Translations under genes and position numbers: made by a program
NCBI RefSeq assembly: GCF_003945595.2
Contig: NW_024104421.1
Location: 372,001 to 436,000, forward strand
DNA: 64,000 nucleotides
Source of the DNA: Pipra filicauda
Taxonomy: Eukaryota > Chordata > Aves > Passeriformes > Pipridae
Direction of reading: 5' to 3'
Notes under the pieces: generated by a model
Told to the model about the DNA's origin: nothing
The model's input: only the letters and a program-made list of their open reading frames with translations
Database searches by the model: none
Part shown: positions 47,701 through 58,900 of the stretch, piece by piece
Position numbering within the stretch: position 1 is the stretch's first letter
How the letters are laid out: every line of letters begins with the position of its first letter

Positions 47701-50700
47701 TCTTCTATTGCTTTTGCTGTCCTTTGGTAAGAAATTCTCATGGCAATCCCCAAGAGCTTCTAGTAGCTGAACTGTGTTATTTGTCTCTGGTTCTCTGATG
47801 TGGAATGAGTATGCAAGGTTTGTTCTGGCAGTGGGTTTCCTACTCCTGAATGTTCTTACCAAGTATTTTCTTAGGACTGGAAGCAAAAAGAGGAAAATTA
47901 ATGTCTAGGAATAATCCATAGTAATAGGCTAGCATAGCTAAAGCAATTAAAATTATATAGGCAGTGAAACTGGATTGCCCAGTTAGTTAACTGCAAATGT
48001 CTTCACTGTTTCTACCTGTCATTGACTCCAAGCTATGCATTTACCTAGGAATCACAGCTAGCAGAAACTACTTTTTTCATAAATTTTAAAAGCTAAATTG
48101 CACTAAAATTTAAGTACTTGGAGACGTTTCTTTGAAATAGCTGCTTCCAAGCCGTCGTGCTTTCCAAGTTGCCTTTATTCTGGCAGCTGCGTTTCCAGAC
48201 TCAACAGTGGCATGATGCCTTGAGCTTCCTGATCTCTGGACAAGGATGCAAGAGATCTGGATCTGAGGAGACCTTTGCAGCAGCACTCTGGGCCACAAGC
48301 AGTTGCTGCCACGACTGGCTCTCCTCTGTGGGTCCATCCAGGGCAGCTCAGGGTTGGATTATTTAAGTGCTAGCATAAATAAAACAGTAAAGGAGCATTT
48401 GGCCAAGTGTCAATCTGAGTAGTTTGAGGACTCATTCTACCAACTATTCATATGTAGCTTTGCTTTGCAGCGCAGTATTAAGGCTTGGGAATGGACTAAG
48501 ACTCGGGAATGTACTTGGGCTCTGTTGGACTACAGGAATCACATAAGTTTAGATTTTAAGGTGAAGTGGTATATCCTAATCCTATTTATACATTCTGAGT
48601 TTCTTTTTTAACAAGTTAGTATTTTCCTTCTAGCAGATTTTTTGGAATATGTTTTTTAAAAAATGTCTTTTAGAAAGGAAATGTGTCATGCTTCTAAACA
48701 CCGGGTTGGGGTTTGGGGGAGCTTTGGTTTTTGGTTTTTTTTTTCTGAGACTTTACAAGATTGACATTTTGTCATGAAATGTGCCTGAAGAAGCAGCAGC
48801 TGGGTCCAGAGCTATGCATCAGAGATCTGTGGCTGCTGGATGGTTTGTAAGACTAGCCCACAAACCTCCTGTGTTGTTAGTGTATTGGTGGGTTTATGTA
48901 TCAAGATTACTCTTGTCACAGCTATTCATTCTGGCCAGACTAGGCTTTGTAAACATAATTAATTTAACCTGTGCTTTAGAAATGAAGGTGGTCTGGCTTC
49001 TAATTTCCTGTAACTAATACAAAGTAGGAATGCAAAGAAAATGGACCGCAAGAAACAAGCTTTAGTCTTATTCTTTGTCCTGTAGCTGCTTTAATGGCTT
49101 TGTTTCAATTATAGAATAAATATATATAAGTAAGCAATTTCTTTTAGGACTATGGGAAAGCAAAACCTTTCTTGTCTGTTTGATTGTCTAGCAGGCTTCC
49201 AGTGGGTTTTGTGTCATTGTGCTTGGGAAGTGCTGTGCTGCAGGAGGCACTGAAAAGGGACACATAAGAGGTGTCATGTCCTGTATCGAAATTGGTAGTG
49301 ATTTGTTTCCCATGTCTCAGTTCTCGTTAGTGAAGTGTAATAAATGATGTACTGCATTGACTTTACATGCCATATCCATGGCCTTGAAGGCCTGGGAGAC
49401 TAATAAATTCCTACCTGGATGAGACTTTTTTTTCTGCCAGATGAACTCAGTGAATTGTAGAGAGGATTTTGTGTTCATTTACTCTGAGCACCTTGAAAGT
49501 ATGACTGCTTCTGAGGAACTGCTATAATTAGTTCGTAAAGGAATGGTGACACTCTTCTGGAAGGTGTATGAAAACTTCCCATAATGGAAAATATCTCCCC
49601 CAGAATGCTTTTATTAAAGTTCCAGTTAAGCTATTATACACACTTATAAAGAAGCCAGAGAAGACTCTATACAGAAATTCCAGTAAAAGCCCAACTGCGT
49701 TAGAAAGCTGATACTGAGATTTTACAATGAACCAAAAATCCAGAAAAGATGGGAAGATTGCATTAAATCTTGTGGGCCTTGTTTTTCAAAGCACTGCTTC
49801 TTAAACTGCACAAAACCAGTCTTTCGGTATTTTAGTGTAGAGGACAATGCCTTGCTATTCATCAATAAGATTTGTAGCGTAATGGGGTCTTGGAGGGACC
49901 TGTGAAAGGGATTTATATAACAAATTTATTAATCTAAACACGAATCCCACCTATTTTAAGGGACAGTATAGTGAAGTCTACCAGTGGCAGAATAACTGGA
50001 GTCTGTGTCAGAAATCACTGAAAGAGGCAAGGTCAGCAACGAAGATTAAAGGTCAGGCAAAACTAGTACAGATCCCCTATTGTGTAAACTCAGTTTTCCT
50101 AATAATTGAAGGAAATGGGCTGGAAGCTGTTCTCTGAAAGAAGCTGAAAGAACTCATAATCACTAATTCTCCTAATCATTAATGCCTCTGGACTATTAGG
50201 CACCCTGATATCTCTTAGAAAAGGGGAAAGTAGATTTTCAGATTTCCAAACCAAATAAGGATATAAGACACTTTAAAGTACAAAATGTGAATTACATGTA
50301 GCGTAATAAAATTCCAGCTGCATTAAGAACCCAAAATGGAGATATAATGAAGGATTGGATAATACTTTGTATTAAATCTAGGAAAGCAGAAGCCTACTCC
50401 AAGGTGCCGTGTTTGGCTGTGTGAGTGAGGGTTTAGCTGCCATGGGAACCTGCCATACTGCAGAGGGTGGGAGAGCAAGAAGGGAAAAGGAAGAAGAATT
50501 TCTAACTTTAATACCTTTTCTGTTTGTATAATTAAAGCCTAGAGGTTAGCAGAAGACAGGGTTTACAGCCTCTCTCTGCTCAAGAAACTACACTGGGAAC
50601 TACTCACGTTTTTCACCTTACCCAAACTTGCAAATAAATGCTGTTGCAGTAGCATTTCCTTGTGACAGGAAAAACACAGGGTTGGAATGAAGTCTGCAAA

Positions 50701-52139
50701 GTTTTCCTTTCATTGTGGCAAAGGGCTTGACTGACTCTCCCATGCAATTCTGTCTTCTCCTTTAATGGATCTTTTCATTCTGGTTTTATGTCATGTTGAC
50801 AGGGACTTTGTCCTGCAGGTTTGGAGGAGCAGGGCATACTGGGCATAACAGGAACAACCAGGCACTGGACAGGAAATCTATGTGAATTACCTGTTCACCC
50901 CGAAGCCTATTTTTTTCCCACACATTCCCCTTTTTTTCTTTTTTTTTTTTCCCTTTTTTTTTTTTTCTTCTAGTCCGTTCCCCCTTGAAGTCTTTTGTTT
51001 CCTGGCACTGAGCAATTAAGAAGATCAGGGTTTGGGGCTTTTTCCTCTCCACAAAGCTTTGTCACGTGCCCCATCAAACTTACAGCAACTTGCAAAGAAA
51101 AATACCCCCTGGGAACCATTTAGATACACTTTATGATTTCCATCTAGGGCACCCGGCGTCTTTGCTTTACCAGTGTGCCCTGAGTCCTGGAATTCATAGG
51201 AGGGGATAGAGGAAGAAAAAAGTGAGGAGGTGGGGTAGGAGGATGGGGGGCAGACAACTAGCAAATGCTCAGGCAAAACAAGAGACAAAACAAGTTCCCC
51301 CACCCTTATGCTTTTTCCTTTCTCTGCCTCCAGTATAAGATGTACATCCCTGGACAGGGTAAATTCTAAGAGGTGGTTTTCCCCTGCAGTTTTTCCCGCT
51401 TCTAAGCTGGGAACAGTGCCCATGCCTGCATGTAGGTATATGCATAAGCTATACAAGAAGCTTACCTATGAAAACTAGTAGGCACCATCTCTGGGGATCC
51501 CTGCTGCCAGGTAAGATTTGGCTTTTCTTCTTCTCTTTGCTGATTCACCTTTCAGAGAGAATGTCCTTTAGCTGGGTTCATGGGTGAACAGTCTCTGTAC
51601 CAGCCTTCTGTGTCCACCCATTGTAGCAAGTGCAGCTCCTGTGCCTGCGGGCTGACACGCAGTAAAGGCATGTCTAAGGAGGCTTACTGCAAATGGGGGA
51701 GTTTCCCGGGGGGGGAAGGACATTTTTCCATTGCCTGGAGTTTGAATGAGTGAAGGGAGACTCTTCAGGAACTGCCTAGACTTGTCTCAGCCCACTGCAT
51801 GCATGTTGAGGGATGAGTCCGTCCCTGGACCTGACCATGAGGCACAGCTCCACATGCCAGCTCCCGGGAGGGTGAGCGCCGCTGCCGCCAGAGCTGTGTC
51901 ACAGGTGAGCGACCGGCCGTGCTTCCCGTGGGATAGAACGCACAGCCACCAGAGAGGGCTCCCACACCCCATCCAGCTGGAGCCAGGGATGCAAGGAGGG
52001 GTCAGAGCCCCCGGCTGTGGGCCCAGGTGACAGCCAGGGATAAGGTGTGAGCATGGCCAGCAGCTGTCCTTCAGGCAGAGTGTCACCCACCTGAACAGGC
52101 GCTGTAGGTGTGATGAAGCACAACTGCAGCACTGCAGTG
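44791..52139. other. Intergenic region between PDE3A and SLCO1C1, left part
   Basis: I recognise no gene. Points seen are a canonical AATAAA at 45040, a 45-codon frame with an ideal Kozak context at 46365, an unidentified 132-codon minus-strand open frame (46702-47097), a long polypyrimidine tract at about 50908-50985, and a GC-richer stretch at 51.7-52.1 kb just before the CR1. A non-coding first exon of SLCO1C1 could lie here but cannot be placed. Confidence 0.6.
50908..50985. repeat. Polypyrimidine tract
   Basis: This is almost pure C/T on the + strand, with T runs of up to about 13 and short CCC interruptions. It could adopt triplex structure but is otherwise ordinary low-complexity DNA. 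Confidence 0.8.
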
Positions 52140-53325
52140 GATGGCTATAAACTCTTCAGAAGGGACAGGCAAGGAGGTAGAGGCAATGGGGTAGTCCTAT
52201 ATGTTACAATGTGTTTTGATTACTAGACCTTAATGATGGTGGTGATAAGGCTGAGTGTTCATGGGTAAGAGTCAGTGGGAAGGGCAACCAGGCAGATGTC
52301 ATGGTGGAAGTCTGCTAGAAATACAACACAGCAGAGAAGAAGGGAGTTCTAGGAGGTCCAGACAACCTAGGAGGTTTGTGGAGCATGTGGAAGATAACTT
52401 CCTGACACACCTGATGAGGGAGCCAATGAGGGGAGGTGTTCCATTGAACCTGTTGTTTGTGAACAGAGAAGGGCTTGTGGGTGATGTGGTGGTTGGAGGC
52501 AGTCTTGGGCACAGTGATCATGAAATGAGAGAACTTTTGGTTCTTGGAGTAGTACAGAGGTAGGTCAGCAGAATTGCCACTTTGGGTTTCTGGAGGGCAG
52601 AGTTCGGCCTGTTTAGGAGACTGGTTGACAGAGTCCCTTGGGAGGTAGTTGTAAGGGGCAAAAGGGTCAAGGAAGGTTGGATGCTCTCCAAGAAAGAAAT
52701 CTTAAAGGTGCAGGAGCAGACCAATGGCATCATGGCCTGTATTGGAAATAGTGTGACCAGCAGGACTAGGGAAGTGATCACCCCCCTGTACTCTTCACTG
52801 GTGAGGCTGTACCTCGAGTCCTGTGTTCAGTTTTGGACCTCTCACTATGAGAAGGACATTGAGGTGTTGGGCTGTGTCCAGAGAAGGGCAGGGAAGTTGG
52901 TGAAGGGTCTGGAGCACAAGTCAGATGAGGAGCTGCTGTGGGAGCTGGGGCTATTTACCTTGGAGAAAAGGAGGCTCAGGGGAGACCTCATCACCCTCTA
53001 AAACTGCCTGAAAGGAGGTAGTAGCCAGGGGGGAGTGGGTCTCTTCTTCTGAGTAACAAGCTATAGGACAAGAGAAAACAGGTTCAAGTTGCATCAGGGG
53101 AGGTTTAGATTGGATATTAGGAAAAATTTCTTTCCTGAAAACATTGTCAAGTCCTGGAACGGGCTGCCAGTGAAGTGGTTGAGTCACCACCCCAGAGGTA
53201 TTTAAAAGACAGGTGGATATGACACTTAGAGACATAGTTTAGTGGTGGACTTGCCAGGTCAACAGTTGGACTTGATGATCTTAGAGGTCTTTTCCAACCC
53301 AAATGCTTCTATGATTGCATTCTTC
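52140..53325 (+). mobile_element. CR1 LINE, internally deleted, + orientation
   Basis: The left part encodes pieces of the CR1 endonuclease region: RRFVEHVEDNFLTHLMREP, then LLFVNREGLVGDVVVGG and [13 protein letters not shown]. At about 52720 it jumps to the C-terminal ORF2 segment ([20 protein letters not shown], then [16 protein letters not shown]), with the reverse-transcriptase core missing. A smaller deletion near 52315 removes the endonuclease segment just before the 'aaatacaacacagcagag' block. The 3' end (ttggacttgatgatcttaga) is intact at about 53320. It is not capable of movement by itself. Confidence 0.9.
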
Positions 53326-55754
53326 TGGCACATTTGCCAAGTTTGGAAAGGAAATGCTGACATGGGCTCTGTCCTCATGTTTCGTGTCACCAGAGAAATA
53401 TGGTATCCCAGGGACGGCAAAAACCTGAGGCTGTCACTATACCCAAATCTGTAAGAGACCATCCTTAGCATCCAGGTGTCTGCTTGTTTAAAACCAGAGC
53501 TGTCTTTGACCTCTCACTGCAGTTAACAGTGTATTATGAATACTCCCACCAAAAAGTATTTGAGCGGCGTAGGGCAAATTTGGGATTACAGTGGAACATT
53601 CCTATGTATTCTGATTGCAGAAAAGAGGAAGGATCAAAGCCACTAGTGTGGCCTGCTGTAGTACCACTGGGCACAGTTCTCTGCTCTCTGTCTTGTGTTA
53701 AGGGCTTCCATCAGAGACATTGTCAGGGCAACCAAACTGATGCTCTGAGATATGTTTTTGCAGGTGGCTCTGGGCCTGAAAACTACCCACCTCCTTAAAG
53801 CTGTGCCACAAGAGCAACTGGGGATACATTAAAGCCTGTAAAACCATTATGGCAAGTCTTTCCTTGCACTCTTCCATTTGGAAGATAATAAATGCCAATG
53901 ATTTTTATGCTGTAATGTTTTTTATGCTTCTAGACATAAGTTTTGTTTAACCTCTGCTGTCTCTTTGAGATTTGTACCAACTCAGCAGGGCACAAACTTG
54001 CATGCAGCTGTCAAACATCAGTGTGTCATATTCCACCCCCACACCTACATGGCATTTTTTTTGTTCTGACCAATCCTGCATTCGAGGTGCAGTGGAGGAG
54101 ACTGTGCAGGCCCTCTGCACCTCTGCTGAACTTCCTCTAGCTGGATGTTGCTCTGCTCAGAGATAAGGACAATTCACTTGACTGTGGTTCGTATGTTTTC
54201 CTTTTCCAGGCTTTGTGCTTTTTTTTGTTTTATTCTGAAATTGCTGTAGATGTGCAGAGCATTTAAAACCTTAACCTAAAGGGTATTTGATGTGTGTATG
54301 TAGCAGCATACCTTATGTGATTGTCATGCCCATGCTCAAAAGTTTAAAGGAATTTATCCTCACATGAGTGCTGTGAGGTACATTTGAGGTACATGCTCTC
54401 ATTACCCATTGGACAAGTTCAGAAGTGGGGCAGAGAGAGACAATGTGTGACTTTTCCCAAGATCACAAGAAAGTCAGAAGCAGAGCAGGAATAGGTGCAA
54501 TGGGTGTACAGTAAGCACAAACTATTTTGATTTTGTTACTGTTGTTAAAAAAAAAATCTATATACTCATTAGTGTTGACAAGGAAATTTATTAACGTCCC
54601 TGTCAAGGCAGTATCAAATATGTTTCTTATGTGTAGTCAGGAGCTCTTATTTCATTTGATGGAAAGATTTCAGCAAAAATGTTGGTGCCACAGTCATATA
54701 TGAACAGAGCCTAGGAAAATATTTGCATGAGTAAATCTTAGCATCTAGATATACTTATGGTTTTTTGCATTTCTGGTGACACAAGTATCTATTGCGCAGA
54801 CCCTTGGAAAGCCATGAAAACACATGTATCCACAGTATATATACATATACATGAAACCATATATATATTTAACTTATGTAAGATCTTTGTCTTTAGATAA
54901 ACACAGAAGAATAGGAACTTCTCCTATTTATACTTTCAGGCAGCAGTTCTGTAAAACATAGTACTTCTTAAAAGTGAACACAGAAGCTGATTTCATAAAT
55001 ATTTTCAGATCTGATTTAGAGATTGAAATTAAGAACAAAGTACTGCTGTATGTAACCAGAGATTTAAGAATTACTGATATCTTTTGTTCTCAAAGTTCAG
55101 CATTTAGGTTTTCTTTACTTCTTTGTATTTACCTGCAAAGAAGTAAATTCACATTTTTCCTGAAACAATTGACCACTGAGCCCTAAGACTCTATGTAAAA
55201 TGGTAAAGGGAACTAAACCTCTTTATTCTTGTGTAACTCATTAGCTAACGTCAGACGATTAGAGCTAATGTTTCCATCTAAAACAATTCAAGTCCCTCAT
55301 TAGCGGGGATAGATTTCCTTTGATCTAATTACTTAATGTCCCAGATATATGGGAAATTCAGAGATCAGCTCTGAGAAATCTCTGCAGACATGGTCACATC
55401 TAGAAACATGAACTTACATGTAGACTCACAAAATGTTGTTTAAAACGCTAACTAGCCTTGCTTAGTCTGCTGGTAGTTCTTGGTTAAATGTTAAATGAAA
55501 TCATGCTGATGACAGCTAGAGAGTGAAGATAATGGCTGTTTGCTGAGAATGATTTAATCTCCATTGTTATAGGCAAGTGGATTGCAAATTTCCATAATTA
55601 AACATCCAGTGCATTGGTCAGATTCTGTTGTAAAGTTTGATAATTGCTGTTGTAGGGAAAACAGTACAGCGGGGTGTTGCTGTCACATGACAAGCTTTTG
55701 AGGCTGAGCTAATAGGATGCCCTTTTAAAATGTTCTCCATGTTTTGTGCTTTAG
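53326..55754. other. Intergenic region, right part, up to SLCO1C1
   Basis: No gene is recognised. A MIR-like remnant lies at 54345-54500 and a TA-rich stretch at 54836-54870. The promoter and any non-coding first exon of SLCO1C1 were not located. Confidence 0.6.
54345..54500 (-). mobile_element. MIR-like SINE remnant
   Basis: Reverse-strand MIR blocks occur in order: 'ttatcctcacatgagtgctg', 'tgaggtac', 'attacccattggacaag', 'caagatcacaag', 'agcagagcaggaatagg'. They match the usual 'gtgaggtaggt', 'ttatccccattttacagatg' and 'caaggtcacacag' series. It is the longest MIR remnant in the window. Confidence 0.65.
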
Positions 55755-55900
55755 AGACAGAGGATACCATCATGGAGGTTTCATCAAAAGAAAATGCCCG
55801 CTTTTTCTCAAACAACACAATCCTGCCTGTGGACCGATCTTCATTCAAATCTGAATCTTCTGCATCCAGGGAAAAACACTCGTGTTGTGGAGGTATAAAG
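55755..55900 (+). CDS. SLCO1C1: SLCO1C1 first coding exon (start codon at 55772)
   Basis: The acceptor tttgtgctttag is followed by 17 bases of 5' UTR, and ATG at 55772 has A at -3 and G at +4. Forty-three codons ([12 protein letters not shown]...) end CCGGIK. Two donors overlap: GTATAA at 55893 and GTAGAG at 55901. The later one is chosen because it ends on a codon boundary. That joins to IFLGALSF in the next exon, as in human (CCGELK then VFLCALSF), whereas the earlier one breaks the frame. An additional non-coding first exon upstream is implied by the acceptor. Confidence 0.93.
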
Positions 55901-58900
55901 GTAGAGTAAGAGTTTTTGAATATTCCAGTAGGAATGTAGAAAATCTCTTTTTGTTCTTTTTGGTGAAAAATCGCTTTTTCACTTCCGATTATGTCTTGCT
56001 GAGTCAGTATGAAACTATTGAAGATATTTTCAAGTCACAAAGAAAGTTTTCTTCAGATCTGTGTTTGCCTAACATTTGGCAATATTCCAGTATAACTTGT
56101 CGGTTGGGGCTTGCCTGTTAGGAGATCTTCAAGGGTCATCCTGAAAAGCCACTCAATCCTCCTTATTGCACCACCTGAAGTTAAGAACAAAGCTTTGGAA
56201 GACAGGTACCACAGGCAGCTGTTAGTACAAATTTCTCTTTTAAGATTGTAGCCTTGGTAGTTCTCTGGGCTTTCAAAAATACTATTCGTATAACGGTCCA
56301 TGCGTTTTGAGTGCAATATTATTAAAGTATTATTGTAATATTCCTTGTTCAAGAGAACTCTGCGTGAGATGACTTTGAAATGAAACTGCAGAAGTATCAC
56401 CACTGTATCTGCATTTATCTCACCCTAGAGCAGTTCTTCCTCGAGGCGATGGAAGCTCCCTGCTCTAAGCCTCGTAGCGCAGCTGTACCGACCTGGCAGT
56501 AGGACCGCTGCGCCTCGGAGGAGCATTCCTCCCTGCATGGGACACTGGGGTGCAGGAGGCAGCATGGTGCTTTGCCTACTGTCCCTGCCTGCTTTTTAAA
56601 GCCAGGCTGTAAAATGCTGACACCCTCTTGGGTGAGGTCTCAAAAATCACCATGCAATGACGAGATGAAATTATTTGAGTTATACAGAAAACGCGTCTTC
56701 GGCCTTGCCCCGTTCTTTTCATCTTGCACAGTCTTCATTTCTTTTGTTTTTTCTCTCTCTCTCTTACACATATCTACTTTCAGATATTAATTCAGCTCCC
56801 AATACAGCCAATAACATCACTGATAATTGCCCTGAAGTCTATAAATTGGAATCTTCTGGTTTTGAAATAGAAGATGAGTTGTATTAATTAAATCTTGTAG
56901 CATAATAGTAATTCTATCATTGTTCCTCCATTTGCTGCAATGATAATCCGATCCCCTCAATGAATAAACCTTCAGTCACAGCTTAGCCAGTCAGGAATCA
57001 GCTTATTAGCTCCAAAAGTAGAAAAGCAATAATATTTCAGCTCGATTTCTTTCTGTCCGAAGAATTTGTGTCTTCTGGGAACCCAAACAGACACAACTAA
57101 CCCATTCCAGTAGGGACTTAGAAAACCTCTTTTTTTTTTTTTTTTTTTGGGAACTAAGTCTTTTTCTGTTCTGATCATGCATTTCTAGTCAGAACAAAAT
57201 TATTAAATAAATTTCTAAGTTATGAAAAAGTCTGCTTCAGGTCTGTATTTGCCTAATATGTTAGCAAAACAATATGCAGATTCAACGAGTTGTTTTTACC
57301 AATTATCAGCCTTTCTGTGTGTTAAAACTGCCTTTATAAACCAGAAAGATGTGGTAAAATATTTACTAACAGGCATTGAAAAACCAGAGCAGAATTTGAA
57401 ATCATGGGCGCCTTTCTGTCCCAGCTCTAAATCAGGAGCACACCTGGGACAGTCGCAACCCCAGTAAATAAACTTGTGTCAAAGAGAGACAGAGACATTT
57501 CAAGTTCTAGTTTACCTATATGACTTTCCTGTAAAAAAAAACATATGTGCTTTCACATTACTATTTAGAATCCAAGGGCATAAACACATAGAAAATGTAA
57601 AATACTATGGCAATATTTTTACAAGAGTGTTCTTTGAGAGCCATTGCTGTAGGAAATAGGGACTAGACAGTGGTTGTGTATGTTTATTTGCCCACAACTG
57701 TTTCTGAAGGAGGAATAACCAACACTGGACAAAGTGTGCTGAGGGAGACACAGAGATACATTTGAATCTTAACACAAGGATTTGTGTTCAGTAGTAGTAG
57801 CACCAGTGTTATTACCACTGTGCCCTGTCAAATGAGGTGTTGTGAGGAGTTTTGTACTGGAGGTGAGTACATCACTTCAGAGCACCTACTCACTGGAAGC
57901 ATGATTGCTCAGAGAGGATTAAGGAGCAGGCCAAGGCTCTAGACCTCTATTCTTATGAAACATTACTGTGTCTTTTAATTTCTCGGTTAGGGTTTGGGTT
58001 TCTTTTTTTAACGCCGTTTACAAAGAACATCCACATTTATATTCAGTCAACAAAACCTGTATCTGAAGGTAGAAAGCAATGTTGTGATTTCTATGACCAA
58101 TTGCATGATGTGTGAGTATCCATGGAGCTCATAAACTCAGTAGGGCTGCATTCAGTGAAGGCAAATTAAAGCAGTAGCTCTGCAGGAGCAGAACAGTTGG
58201 TGCTAAGGACCCTGCACTCCCACTATAGGCATTTCAGAGTGGGGAGATACTTCAGACCAACCCTCATCTTGTCCCAGAGACTGAAGAGCCATTGACTGTT
58301 GAAGTGAATGTAATGCCTGTCTGGAACACATCTTCCTGTTTAATTTTGTGTGAAAGGGTTTCAGCCTGCGCATTTGCAGTACGTAGCAAAGCACAGTGAA
58401 GGGGGTGGGAGTTTAATTCCCAAAGCTTGCTCCTGATCCAGAGCAATGGGCTAAAACTGATACAGTGATAACTAAGCAAAAATAACTGTCTCTGAAAAAC
58501 TAAAGGATGGGAGAAGGTTGTTCCCAGTAAAATGTTTTCTTTTTCAAAAGAAAACGTATGTGTTGCAGCTTGCAAGATATTTGGTGAGCAGAGGATGAGC
58601 CTAGAAGGTAATTTCATGGCAGGTCACTGTTCAACTCATGGAGCCATGTAACAGAAAGCAAAGATTTCTCCCTCCTGGTCACCCTGGACTTGAGTGGGAA
58701 CAGCTTAGAGCCTCTCAATTCCAGATCATTGCAAAAGCCTGTGCTTAAAAATGCCCAAATAACTCACCTCCCCACCAAGCCACACTTAACATTTACCCTC
58801 ATGGTTTACTGTGTAAGATACCCCCTCCTTAGAACATCCTGAGGGAGATCTATGTCTTTGTCTGTTGTGGCAGCACCTTTGACACCTACCTGAAATTAGC

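Noticed and set aside
51746..52132. Overlapping frames of 66-99 codons on both strands before the CR1
   Set aside because: They coincide with local GC richness. No homology is recognised and there is no splice structure.
52582..53001. A 139-codon plus-strand frame as a possible host gene
   Set aside because: It is a fusion of CR1 endonuclease and ORF2 C-terminal sequence within the deleted CR1 copy.
55893..55900. Ending SLCO1C1 coding exon 1 at the first GT (55892)
   Set aside because: It leaves one extra base and would read exon 2 out of frame. The donor at 55901 gives GIK then IFLGALSF, matching the family.
55882..56121. A 79-codon frame overlapping the SLCO1C1 coding exon 1 donor
   Set aside because: It is out of frame with SLCO1C1 and lies over the duplicated intronic segment, whose other copy has stops in the equivalent frame.
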